This document shows positions 42,374-49,367 of a stretch of 49,367 nucleotides of DNA, one piece after another (position 1 is the stretch's first letter; every line of letters starts with the position of its first letter). Made by a program: the position numbers and the translations under genes. The notes below the pieces were generated by a model. That model was not told the DNA's origin. It did not search any database and saw only the letters and a program-made list of their open reading frames with translations. The stretch is from assembly GCA_023415305.1 (NCBI GenBank), contig JAEZKZ010000115.1:1-49367 (forward strand), given 5' to 3'. This DNA comes from Bacillota bacterium. Lineage in GTDB: Bacteria; Bacillota; Clostridia; Acetivibrionales; DSM-1351.

Positions 42374-42490
42374 TATAAAGTCTCTCCTTCTCATTCAACA
42401 TATTATTTCACACTAGGTACTAAACTATTTTAGCACACATAACCTGTTGTATTAAAGCCTCATAAGCGGCTTACATAAAACAAATGGTTT

Positions 42491-43129
42491 TTATGCATGT
42501 ATTTCCTTTAGTTTTTCTATCAAAAATGTAAATATACCCAACCAAAACAATCCAAAAGCAAATCCACCTAAAACGTCACTAGCATAATGAACCCCAAGAT
42601 ATATTCTGCTGAAACCGATCAGGACTATTAATAGAACAAGGGTAACAACAAGAGCGATTTTGAATCTCCCTTTATAGAATCTGAAGCATAAATAAATTGC
42701 AAAGCCATAGAAGCTCATAGAAGCCATTGAATGCCCGCTTGGAAAACTAAAACCGGTTACTTCCACAAGTTTTAGAATATCAGGTCTGGTTCTGCTTATC
42801 AGATTTTTTAGCCCGACATTAATCAATGAACTCAGCGAGATATTTATAACCTGCATTGCAGTAAAAAAAGAATTCTTTCCTTTTTTGAAAAGGATACTTA
42901 ATACAAGTAGTGCAGAAATTATACCAAGGAAAGTTCCCGATGCCAGAAGTGTAATAATTATCATAAAAGAAGTTAACTTTTCTGAGATTATTTTTGATAT
43001 TAATGAGTATATATAACTGTCAAAAATGTGAACATCACCGTTTAGGACATTTACAGTCAGTACTGCAAATACAACTAATGGTAAAACAATAGTAAGTATA
43101 CATCTATCAATTTTCAACTCAGTCTCCAT
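42491..43129 (-). CDS. PAP2 family membrane phosphatase
   Basis: 212 aa with about six helices. The three phosphatase motifs are present: KNLISRTRP (about 108-116), FSFPSGHSM (about 127-135), and SRIYLGVHYASDVLGG (about 175-190). Family members dephosphorylate undecaprenyl pyrophosphate, phosphatidate or PGP at the membrane. The ATG at 43129 has a weak site; a TTG 12 nt downstream (43117) has GGAG 6 nt upstream and may be the real start. Confidence 0.9.
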   Translation of the reverse strand: METELKIDRCILTIVLPLVVFAVLTVNVLNGDVHIFDSYIYSLISKIISEKLTSFMIIITLLASGTFLGIISALLVLSILFKKGKNSFFTAMQVINISLSSLINVGLKNLISRTRPDILKLVEVTGFSFPSGHSMASMSFYGFAIYLCFRFYKGRFKIALVVTLVLLIVLIGFSRIYLGVHYASDVLGGFAFGLFWLGIFTFLIEKLKEIHA

Positions 43130-43517
43130 TCTTTAATATAAAATACATTAATTTTTTATTCAATTTACTCAATACTAATGTATGTTAATTGATAATTAAT
43201 ATTTTAGTTACTGCAAAATTTATTAATTTAATATAACAAAAATAAAGAAATTAATCAAAGCAATAATCACTGTACAGTCAATTAATAGCTTAACCTACTT
43301 AACATCTCTATTTTCTTTTTCATGTTTTCAGATTTTCTCAACAATGCTACAATTTACTCATAGCCATTCATTATACCTGAAATGTATAGTAGTATATAGA
43401 AAAATAATATTTAAAAGTACTGTCAGAAAATATAAAAAATATTATCGGATTGTTGCTACTCTTAACAGGGTATAAAAACTATGTAAACGACAATAAATTG
43501 ATAACCCGGAGGTTCTA
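43130..43517. other. Intergenic stretch between PAP2 and thioesterase genes (divergent)
   Basis: About 390 nt, very AT-rich, holding both promoters. Only weak dyads are seen, such as TATAC/GTATA near 43372. No RNA or gene can be supported. Confidence 0.35.
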
Positions 43518-43985
43518 ATGAATAAAAATTCCAAGAAGGTTTCTGATTCTAAAACAGAACAGATACAGATAATAATGCCCGAACATATAAATGGTTTTAA
43601 CCGTCTCTTCGGCGGAAAACTAATGGAATGGATAGATGTAGTAGCTGCTGTAGTTGCTAGGAGGCACTCAGGTTGTAATGTAACAACGGCCTCTATTGAT
43701 AATCTGCAATTCAAAGCAGCAGCTTATGTTAACAGCACTGTCTTCCTCTCCGGCCAGATCACCTACGTTGGAAAGTCATCAATGGAGGTACGAGTAACAA
43801 CTTATGTTGAAAATCTGAATGGTATGCGTCATATGATAAACCGTGCATATCTCGTTATGGTTGCCCTTGATGAGGCTGATCAACCTATGGAGGTTCCCGG
43901 ACTAATTCTTGAATCAGATGAAGAAAAAATAGAATGGGAAGCAGGAAAGAAGCGTTGTGAATTAAGAAAAAAAAAGGAGACTTGA
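43518..43985 (+). CDS. Acyl-CoA thioesterase (hotdog fold)
   Basis: 155 aa hotdog-fold protein of the YciA/BACH type. NGFNRLFGGKLMEWIDVVAAVVARRHSG holds the N-G and catalytic Asp of the central helix, VTTASIDNLQFKAAA is the following strand, and GQITYVGKSSMEVRV continues the sheet. It hydrolyses acyl-CoA; chain length unknown. GGAGG lies 5 nt before the ATG. It ends at a bidirectional terminator shared with the convergent DUF5680 gene. Confidence 0.88.
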   Translation: MNKNSKKVSDSKTEQIQIIMPEHINGFNRLFGGKLMEWIDVVAAVVARRHSGCNVTTASIDNLQFKAAAYVNSTVFLSGQITYVGKSSMEVRVTTYVENLNGMRHMINRAYLVMVALDEADQPMEVPGLILESDEEKIEWEAGKKRCELRKKKET

Positions 43986-43998
43986 AGCTTTTTAAGCT

Positions 43999-44035
43999 AA
44001 TAAATCTGCCCGATGCAAAAACGGGCAGATTTATT
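43999..44035. terminator. Bidirectional terminator
   Basis: Fourteen-bp perfect stem AATAAATCTGCCCG/CGGGCAGATTTATT, 9-nt loop, between the convergent thioesterase and DUF5680 genes; A/T arms give U-rich ends in both directions. Confidence 0.88.
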
Positions 44036-44041
44036 TATTTT

Positions 44042-44485
44042 CTATTCAATTTTTCCACCATGAAAATAACACTCGTATACCTTTTCATTTTTATTGTAGA
44101 TTTCTTCATACCCGCTAAACCATTCAATATCACCATTTACAGAGCACTTATATGTCAAATTGTCCTTTGTATATATTTCAGGCCCTCTGAATGGCTTATC
44201 AAATGGTATTATTGTTAAAGCTTCCTTGAGAAAATCGCTGTTAAAGCCGGAACTTATAACCCTTCCGCAATAATTCATTGACCATATGGGCTTTTCATTC
44301 TCCCAAACAGCTTCCTCACCGGCAAAGTTTTTTGATCCAAGATAGGTATCTAAATAAAACAGCTCCCCTTCCCTGTACGATAAATCATGCGAATCCGGAC
44401 GGGAAGAAAGACTTTCCGGGCCCTTACCTGCATAAGTAGCCTGTTTTGCCTTGATTAAAAAGTTTGTAATATTATCTTTTAACAT
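44042..44485 (-). CDS. DUF5680 family protein
   Basis: 147 aa soluble protein. FLIKAKQATYAGKG at the N-terminus, LSYREGELFYLDTYLGSKNFAGEEAVW and IWSMNYCGRV are typical of the DUF5680 family, whose function is unknown. GGAG lies before the ATG. It follows the AAA ATPase gene with a 2-nt gap, so the two are coexpressed. Confidence 0.78.
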   Translation of the reverse strand: MLKDNITNFLIKAKQATYAGKGPESLSSRPDSHDLSYREGELFYLDTYLGSKNFAGEEAVWENEKPIWSMNYCGRVISSGFNSDFLKEALTIIPFDKPFRGPEIYTKDNLTYKCSVNGDIEWFSGYEEIYNKNEKVYECYFHGGKIE

Positions 44486-44487
44486 TT

Positions 44488-45246
44488 TTAGTACTCTCCT
44501 TTTTCGTTAAAAAGTAAGTCAAGCATTTTTTTAGGGTTGTTCAAAAATTGCTTGGTAATAATGTAATGCTCAGTTTCTTCATAGGGTGTACTATTAATTC
44601 CTTTTTCATCAAGCATTAATATTTCTGAATCAGGAAATGCCAACAATAGCGGTGAATGAGTTGCAATAATAAATTGTGAATTTGACTTAACCAGTTCATT
44701 AATTTTTACAAGTAAAGATAGTTGTCTTGACGGAGATAAAGCGGCTTCAGGCTCATCCAATATATATAAGCCATGCCCCCTGAACCTGTTCAGTGCTAAA
44801 GCCATAAAGCTTTCACCATGAGATTGCTCATGTAGTGAAACTCCCCCATATGACATTTTGATAGGAGGACCAAATGATGGTTCTGAGTCCAGTTTATCAA
44901 TTTCAGAGGCCACATTATAAAAACTTTCGGCCCTGAGAAAAAAACCGTCTTTTGGGCGCTTAACCCCTTTTATGGAGGTTATGTGCCTATAAAGTGATGA
45001 ATGTGTCTCCTGAGATGCAAAATTAAAATTCATGGTTCCACCCTCAGCATTAAAACCCATATTAACAGCTATGGCCTCAAGCAGCGTAGACTTACCGGAT
45101 CCATTCTCACCCACAAGAAATGTAACTTTCTTATTGAAGGATAATTGTTCAAATCCTTTTAAGCATGGCAAATTAGCTACATAAGTCTCTTCACATTTTA
45201 ATTCTTTTTTTAGTTTGATCCCACTGATATATAAATCACTGAACAC
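44488..45246 (-). CDS. AAA family ATPase (ABC-like, COG3910 type)
   Basis: About 252 aa ABC/SMC-like ATPase. Walker A VGENGSGKSTLLEAIA (about 45-60), a short lid replacing the coiled coil, signature SHGESFMAL, Walker B LYILDEPEAALSP and the switch His in IIATHSPLLL. Resembles small stand-alone RecF/SMC-like ATPases; role unknown. I place the start at a GTG at 45246 (VFSDLYISG) with AGGAGAGGG upstream; the frame is open to 45273. A LexA-like box overlaps the promoter, suggesting DNA-damage control. Confidence 0.85.
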   Translation of the reverse strand: MFSDLYISGIKLKKELKCEETYVANLPCLKGFEQLSFNKKVTFLVGENGSGKSTLLEAIAVNMGFNAEGGTMNFNFASQETHSSLYRHITSIKGVKRPKDGFFLRAESFYNVASEIDKLDSEPSFGPPIKMSYGGVSLHEQSHGESFMALALNRFRGHGLYILDEPEAALSPSRQLSLLVKINELVKSNSQFIIATHSPLLLAFPDSEILMLDEKGINSTPYEETEHYIITKQFLNNPKKMLDLLFNEKGEY

Positions 45247-45305
45247 ACTAACCCTCTCCTGTTCTGGTATCATATAACTAATAAATGAATTAATTACTAA
45301 TTACT

Positions 45306-45334
45306 ATTATATTATATGATAAGTATACAATCAA
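45306..45334 (-). promoter_or_regulatory. Sigma-A promoter of the AAA ATPase gene
   Basis: TTGATT (45329-45334), 17-nt spacer, TATAAT (45306-45311) on the minus strand. Confidence 0.75.
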
Positions 45335-45347
45335 GAACATTTGTTCG
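45334..45347. promoter_or_regulatory. LexA-like (SOS) box
   Basis: CGAACAAATGTTCT on the minus strand, matching the Gram-positive SOS box (GAAC-N4-GTTC core). It abuts the -35 of the AAA ATPase promoter. Single site; the divergent sirtuin promoter is further away. Confidence 0.6.
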
Positions 45348-45421
45348 TTTTGTACCAACTTATGCCCGGGAGAAGCTTTTTATATAAAATCGCGAAATTA
45401 TTGGTTCCCCTAGATGCTATT

Positions 45422-45438
45422 TTTCACAAAATGTGAAA
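45422..45438. promoter_or_regulatory. Inverted repeat upstream of the sirtuin gene
   Basis: TTTCAC and GTGAAA separated by 5 nt, 34 nt before the sirtuin start. Could be an operator or a small 5'-leader hairpin; the regulator is unknown. Confidence 0.4.
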
Positions 45439-45472
45439 TAATTAATCTATATCTAAATTGGGGAGTGATTTT

Positions 45473-46204
45473 ATGGATGCCAAGAAATTATCAGAGATTA
45501 TAAAAGGCAGCAATAGTATTGTTTTTTTCGGAGGAGCAGGAATGAGCACCGAATCTGGAATTTCAGATTTCCGCTCGGAGAATGGTCTATATAAAACTTC
45601 AGCAGGTTATGATTATCCTCCCGAAACTATGCTTTCTCACAGCTTTTATGTCTCACATACATCAGAATTTTTCAGATACTATAAAGAAAAAATGATATTT
45701 AAAGATGCAAAACCCAATCCAGGTCATCATGCTTTGGCTCATCTTGAGAGAGAAGGTAAATTAAAAGCAGTTATTACCCAAAACATCGACGGTCTTCATC
45801 AGTTGGCAGGCAGCAAAAATGTTTATGAACTCCACGGGTCTGTCCGTAGAAATTACTGCACCGGCTGTAACAGATTTTATGATCTTGATTTTATAATTAC
45901 ATCGGAAGACATACCTGTTTGCCCTGTCTGTACCGGAATAGTAAAGCCTGATGTTGTGTTATATGAAGAAGCCCTTGATGATAGCGTTGTTTATTGTGCA
46001 GTAACAGCAATAAAGCAAGCTGATATTCTAATAATCGGTGGTACATCACTTGTTGTTTATCCGGCAGCAGGGCTAATCGATTATTTTAATGGAAGTAAAT
46101 TAATACTGATAAATAAAAGTAGTACTCCTTATGATTCCAAGGCTGATATCGTAATTCATGATTCGGTGGGCAAACTGTTGGGAGCAGTTGTTGAAATGCT
46201 GTAG
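45473..46204 (+). CDS. NAD-dependent protein deacylase (sirtuin)
   Basis: About 243 aa. NAD-binding GGAGMSTESGISDFRS, TQNIDGLH with the catalytic-site Asn-Ile-Asp, catalytic His in ELHGSVRR, and the zinc Cys in YCTGC and CPVC. Removes acyl groups from lysines, forming O-acyl-ADP-ribose; likely regulates enzymes such as acetyl-CoA synthetase. GGGGAG lies 9 nt before the ATG at 45473. Single gene on the plus strand. Confidence 0.94.
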   Translation: MDAKKLSEIIKGSNSIVFFGGAGMSTESGISDFRSENGLYKTSAGYDYPPETMLSHSFYVSHTSEFFRYYKEKMIFKDAKPNPGHHALAHLEREGKLKAVITQNIDGLHQLAGSKNVYELHGSVRRNYCTGCNRFYDLDFIITSEDIPVCPVCTGIVKPDVVLYEEALDDSVVYCAVTAIKQADILIIGGTSLVVYPAAGLIDYFNGSKLILINKSSTPYDSKADIVIHDSVGKLLGAVVEML

Positions 46205-46245
46205 GGTCTCATTTGAGAATACCGGGAGTATTGTGAGCGAAGAAA

Positions 46246-46626
46246 TTAACTGATCAAAATATTTGCCATCAGCTTACCAAGAAAAGTACCAGTCAGGCAG
46301 AAAACAATACTTAAAAACATATTTAACACTGCATGCAGAGTATTACCATTCTGAAGCAAATTAATGGTCTCGAGACTGAAGGTTGAAAAAGTGGTAAAAC
46401 CGCCTAGTACTCCCGTAGTCAAGAAGATCATCAGGTTTTTGTTATCCGGATAATTACCGGCAAAAAGCTGTGCCAGAAAGCCAATTAAAAAAGAACCCAA
46501 GACATTAATAATCAGTGTTGATATGGGGAAATTCCCCGAGTATGATTTGTTTATTAATATGGCCAGCACATATCTGGATGCTGCACCAACAAAGCCGCCA
46601 GAGCCTACAACTAAAATCTTTAACAT
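46246..46626 (-). CDS. crcB: Fluoride efflux channel CrcB/Fluc
   Basis: About 126 aa with four membrane helices. GGFVGAASRYVL, NVLGSFLIGFL (the pore Asn) and GVLGGFTTFSTFSLE (the Phe-box and Thr/Ser track) are the family marks. Fluc works as an antiparallel dimer; a single gene suggests a homodimer. GAAGAGG lies before the ATG at 46626. No fluoride riboswitch is seen upstream. Convergent with the sirtuin gene. Confidence 0.94.
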   Translation of the reverse strand: MLKILVVGSGGFVGAASRYVLAILINKSYSGNFPISTLIINVLGSFLIGFLAQLFAGNYPDNKNLMIFLTTGVLGGFTTFSTFSLETINLLQNGNTLHAVLNMFLSIVFCLTGTFLGKLMANILIS

Positions 46627-46653
46627 AAAAACCTCTTCATTGTTGATTTGCAT

Positions 46654-46960
46654 TAAGTATATTTTACTGCATACTCTATATATTTAACAGCTTTTTAATA
46701 CCCGGTTAACAATTATTTTTTCAATAATTAATTCTACGCTGATTTATCAAGTAATCAATGTGTTTTCATTAATTAAAGCAATATCTATAAAATATTATAC
46801 ACATAATAAATTTACATATTTTTACATAATTTCATTTTATCACTAGTTTTATCCCACTTTTCTTTGATTTGATGTAAAAGTTAATTGCTATTTTAGTGAT
46901 TTTATGTTAATTTAATTTATGCAAGTTGAACGAAATGAAACTGCAAATTTCTTTCGCTTA
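46654..46960. other. AT-rich intergenic stretch upstream of crcB and the glycine riboswitch
   Basis: About 300 nt between divergent units; must hold the promoters of crcB and the AGCS gene. A CGAAA/TTTCG hairpin (about 46931-46956) sits just before the riboswitch aptamer. No gene is supported. Confidence 0.4.
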
Positions 46961-46964
46961 GCTA

Positions 46965-47048
46965 CTCTCTGGAGAGTCCCAATAAATGGGCGCCGAAGGT
47001 GCAAGGAAAGGTGAAAGCTTTTCCGGTCTCTCAGGCAAAAGGACAGAG
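46965..47048 (+). promoter_or_regulatory. Glycine riboswitch aptamer (gcvT type, single)
   Basis: Contains the class hallmarks: CTCTGGAGAGTCC, GGGCGCCGAAGGTGCAA and CTCAGGCAAAAGGACAGAG in the right order, ending at 47048. Only one full aptamer is present; flanking sequence could form the ghost helix seen in singlet members. A terminator lies 32 nt downstream, so glycine binding probably decides readthrough. Confidence 0.93.
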
Positions 47049-47079
47049 CTTACAAGCTTTATGTCTTTCTCTTTTGAGG

Positions 47080-47106
47080 GCCAAAACAAAACGTTTTGGC
47101 TTTTTT
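47080..47106 (+). terminator. Riboswitch expression-platform terminator
   Basis: GCCAAAAC (47080-47087) with GTTTTGGC (47093-47100), 5-nt loop and six T (47101-47106). It sits between the glycine aptamer and the symporter start. Confidence 0.9.
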
Positions 47107-47143
47107 GATTATCAAAAATTCAAGAAGGGATTGGTCAAAAATC

Positions 47144-48562
47144 ATGTTAGAGCAAGTCAATAGTTTTATCAATTGGTTTAATGGAATTGTATGGGGGCTT
47201 CCTCTTATAATTCTGGTTTTATTGGTAGGAATATTATTAACTATTCGTACCGGTCTTTTACAAGTAAGGCATCTTCCTCGCGCAATTAAATACATGGTAA
47301 AAAATGAGGAAGGCGGAACCGGTGAAGTATCAAGTTTCGGTGCACTTTGTACTGCGCTTTCAGCTACCATCGGAACAGGTAATATTGTGGGAGTGGCTAC
47401 CGCAATAGTTGCAGGAGGGCCTGGAGCGCTTTTCTGGATGTGGATTGCTGCTTTCTTTGGCATGGCAACAAAGTATGCTGAGGGACTTTTGGCAATAAAA
47501 TACCGTTCTGTCGATAGTAATGGCCACGTTCTGGGTGGACCCTTCTATTACATAGAAAATGGTATGGGTAAACGCTGGAAGTGGCTGGCTAAAGCCTTTT
47601 CTTTCTTTGGGGCAGCAGCAGGTCTTATGGGCATTGGAACTTTTGTACAGATAAACGGTATTTCAAGTGCAGTTAAAAATTATTTTGATTCAAATAATGA
47701 ATGGACCGTTTCAATTTTAGGAAGAGACTATTCCTGGACAATTGTAATTACAGCGGTTGTTGTTACTCTCTGTGCAGGTTTGGTTATAATCGGAGGTATA
47801 AAAAGAATTGCAAGTGTGTCCGAAATAATAGTTCCTTTTATGGCAATTTTTTATGTAATAGCCACATTATTTGTTGTTTTCACAAATGCAAAAGCAATTC
47901 CGAGTGCTCTTGTCCAAGTATTCGAAGGAGCCTTCGATATAAAAGCTGTTGGAGGCGGTATATTCGGTACTGCCATGATGACCGCAATGAGAAATGGTAT
48001 CGCACGTGGTATCTTTTCAAATGAATCAGGTTTAGGTAGTGCACCAATCGCTGCAGCTGCCGCAAAAACCAAGGAACCGGTACGACAAGGTTTGGTATCG
48101 ATGACCGGAACCTTTATAGATACTATTATTATTTGTACAATGACCGGTCTTTGCATTATCACAACAGGTTCATGGAATATTAATTTGAACGGTGCTGCAG
48201 TAACACAGTATGCTTTTCAATCCGGTTTCAGCTTCGCTCCTAATCTTGGTTCCTTTATTTTAATGATTAGCCTTGTATTCTTTGCTTTTACAACAATTAT
48301 TGGCTGGAGCTATTATAGCGAGCGCTGTATGGAGTACCTAACAAACGGCAAAACAAAATTAATTAAAGCTTATCGTTGGCTATATATTTTAGCTGTGTTT
48401 GCAGGACCTTTTATGACACTAGAGGTAGTATGGAATATTTCTGATATATTCAATGGAATGATGGCTTTCCCTAACCTGCTTGCCCTCATAGCGCTCAGCG
48501 GAGTGGTCGCAGCAGAAACCAAGAAATATTTCACAAAAATTAAGGAACAGAAGTTGGAATAG
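47144..48562 (+). CDS. AGCS family sodium:alanine/glycine symporter
   Basis: About 472 aa with some eleven helices. FGALCTALSATIGTGNIVGVATAIVAGGPGALFWMW, KYAEGLLAIKYR and the GIARGIFSNESGLGSAPIAAA block are the AGCS signature. Imports alanine or glycine with Na+. A longer open frame would begin within the riboswitch terminator; the ATG at 47144 (MLEQVNSFINW) is the plausible start, with AAGGGA upstream at long spacing. The glycine riboswitch in front suggests that glycine is the main substrate. Confidence 0.92.
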   Translation: MLEQVNSFINWFNGIVWGLPLIILVLLVGILLTIRTGLLQVRHLPRAIKYMVKNEEGGTGEVSSFGALCTALSATIGTGNIVGVATAIVAGGPGALFWMWIAAFFGMATKYAEGLLAIKYRSVDSNGHVLGGPFYYIENGMGKRWKWLAKAFSFFGAAAGLMGIGTFVQINGISSAVKNYFDSNNEWTVSILGRDYSWTIVITAVVVTLCAGLVIIGGIKRIASVSEIIVPFMAIFYVIATLFVVFTNAKAIPSALVQVFEGAFDIKAVGGGIFGTAMMTAMRNGIARGIFSNESGLGSAPIAAAAAKTKEPVRQGLVSMTGTFIDTIIICTMTGLCIITTGSWNINLNGAAVTQYAFQSGFSFAPNLGSFILMISLVFFAFTTIIGWSYYSERCMEYLTNGKTKLIKAYRWLYILAVFAGPFMTLEVVWNISDIFNGMMAFPNLLALIALSGVVAAETKKYFTKIKEQKLE

Positions 48563-48569
48563 TTAATTA

Positions 48570-48619
48570 AAAACAAAGGCAGATATTACAGCGAGTGCTG
48601 ATATATCTGCCTTTGTTTT
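48570..48619. terminator. Bidirectional terminator after the symporter and GNAT genes
   Basis: Seventeen-bp outer stem (48570-48586 with 48603-48619) plus an inner CAGC/GCTG helix; T4 ends on the plus strand and T4 on the minus strand. Confidence 0.9.
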
Positions 48620-48625
48620 AAGGTA

Positions 48626-49140
48626 CTATCTTGATATTTCCATTCCAACACAATTCCAAAATCCTTCATCAGCTTCCCATACTTTTTCAGTAAAAGTCGT
48701 TTTTACAAAGCCTACACTTTCGTAACACCTAATAGCTCTAACATTAAAATCAAAAACATTAAGCTTAATTGTGTTAAGCCTCAGCTCGTTAAACCCGATT
48801 TTTACCAGTTGTTCAAGTGCCAATTTCCCAATACCTAGACCTCTTTTATTTTCATCAATTAAAAATTTACCCGCAGTTGCCGTTTTATTTTCCCTGTCAA
48901 TTTTAAACAACTCTATAGTCCCAATCATTTCATTCGACTCAGACATCACTATTTTAAAAACAAAAACATCAGATTCAAAACGATTGGCTTTATTTTGAAA
49001 CCTTTCAGCCAGCTGTATTTCAGTTATGGGAAATTTATACCATGGCCCGGCCCATTGATATAAAAAGTCCTGTGATTTCCCTTCGTTCCACTTTACGATT
49101 TTTTATAATCCTCCGGCAATAGGTATTCCAGTTTAATCAT
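48626..49140 (-). pseudogene. GNAT acetyltransferase, frameshifted in a homopolymer
   Basis: GGAGG lies 6 nt before an ATG at 49140, but the frame (MIKLEYLLPEDYKKS) stops after 15 codons. The reading resumes in another frame as VKWNEGKSQDFLYQW and runs without a stop to 48626, with the acetyl-CoA motif ENKRGLGIGKLALE and VRAIRCYESVGF. The break falls at a run of six A (49099-49104 on the plus strand as T6); one more A would restore an intact protein of about 171 aa. Sequencing error, slippage expression or real decay are all possible. Confidence 0.85.
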
Positions 49141-49252
49141 CCGATTCCTCCAGATTGTAATCTCTCTTTATAAGTCCTTGTATATCCTAAAAAGTATCCA
49201 CTATATGTTAAAATATTAATTGATTATATGTAATAATCTTAAAAAGATCAAC

Positions 49253-49289
49253 AAAAAATACGGGCCTCAAACTGAGACTCGTATTTTTT
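49253..49289 (-). terminator. Terminator of tRNA-Pro
   Basis: ATACG/CGTAT and CTCA/TGAG helices with one mismatch and a 3-nt loop, flanked by T6 on the minus strand, 4 nt after the tRNA end. Confidence 0.8.
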
Positions 49290-49292
49290 GGT

Positions 49293-49367
49293 TGGTCGGA
49301 ATGACGTGACTTGAACACGCGACCTCTTGCACCCCAAGCAAGCACTCTAGCCAAACTGAGCTACATC
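49293..49367 (-). tRNA. tRNA-Pro (anticodon GGG), 5' end cut by the window
   Basis: Anticodon stem CTTGC/GCAAG with loop TTGGGGT gives anticodon GGG (codon CCC). D stem GCTC/GAGT, T stem GCGTG/CACGT, 3' ACCA encoded. The first three acceptor bases lie outside the window; the visible GATG pairs with CATT (one G-U). Confidence 0.9.

Noticed and set aside
45422..45438. Rex (NADH-sensing) site upstream of the sirtuin
   Set aside because: Half sites are in the reverse order (TTTCAC then GTGAAA) compared with Rex (TTGTGA then TCACAA); kept only as an unassigned dyad.
46627..46760. Fluoride riboswitch in front of crcB
   Set aside because: The conserved crcB-motif segments are not present in this AT-rich leader.
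47096..47143. Longer N-terminus of the AGCS symporter
   Set aside because: These codons lie within and just after the riboswitch terminator, without a ribosome binding site for that start.
1..49367. Prophage, transposon or CRISPR array
   Set aside because: No integrase, transposase, cas gene, terminal repeats or spacer array was found on either strand.

Overview
The window is AT-rich, low-GC Gram-positive DNA of clostridial type. The signs are an hrcA-grpE-dnaK-dnaJ-prmA heat-shock cluster under a CIRCE operator, two T-box leaders, strong GGAGG ribosome binding sites with some TTG and GTG starts, ECF transport, a DegS/DegU pair and many rho-independent terminators. A mesophilic cellulolytic Ruminiclostridium-like species would fit, but that name is inference.

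Layout. 1-5.4 kb: heat-shock operon on the minus strand. 5.5-10.1 kb: membrane proteins, a class IV aminotransferase and two HD nucleotidases (YfbR-like and dGTPase-like). 10.3-11.1 kb: a permuted NlpC/P60-like hydrolase on the plus strand. 11.1-14.5 kb: a four-gene ECF transporter operon whose substrate component resembles TrpP; its leader carries eight GAG/UAG triplets spaced exactly 5 nt apart plus an RBS-sequestering hairpin, which looks like a TRAP target. 14.6-20.7 kb: LTA-synthase-like phosphotransferase, yjdF with a probable yjdF riboswitch, an HD protein, and an AraC/ASCH-like/YqeK-like HD/zinc-ribbon operon. 21-26.7 kb: tRNA-Thr, a DksA/TraR-type protein, aroB, and ileS with an Ile T-box.

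27-31 kb: a kinase-like mini-protein and the PLP locus (PdxR-type regulator divergent from pdxS-pdxT). 31-33.6 kb: MFS exporter plus ArsR-like regulator. 33.8-36.7 kb: rhomboid-TPR protease and a homocysteine methyltransferase with an internal 18-bp tandem repeat. 36.9-40.8 kb: an acyl-CoA ligase behind a T-box whose best specifier reads Leu, then DegU/DegS. 41-49.4 kb: an unassigned structured RNA candidate, tRNA-Lys, a cyclase-family enzyme, PAP2 phosphatase, acyl-CoA thioesterase, an AAA ATPase with a LexA-like box, a sirtuin, CrcB, a glycine-riboswitch-controlled AGCS symporter, a frameshifted GNAT acetyltransferase and a tRNA-Pro cut by the window edge.

Most of the window is housekeeping. 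The most unusual signals are in the untranslated parts: the TRAP-type leader, the Leu-type T-box on an acid-CoA ligase, a hairpin leader element recurring in front of three unrelated genes, and the compact RNA fold near 41.1 kb. No phage, insertion sequence or CRISPR array was seen.
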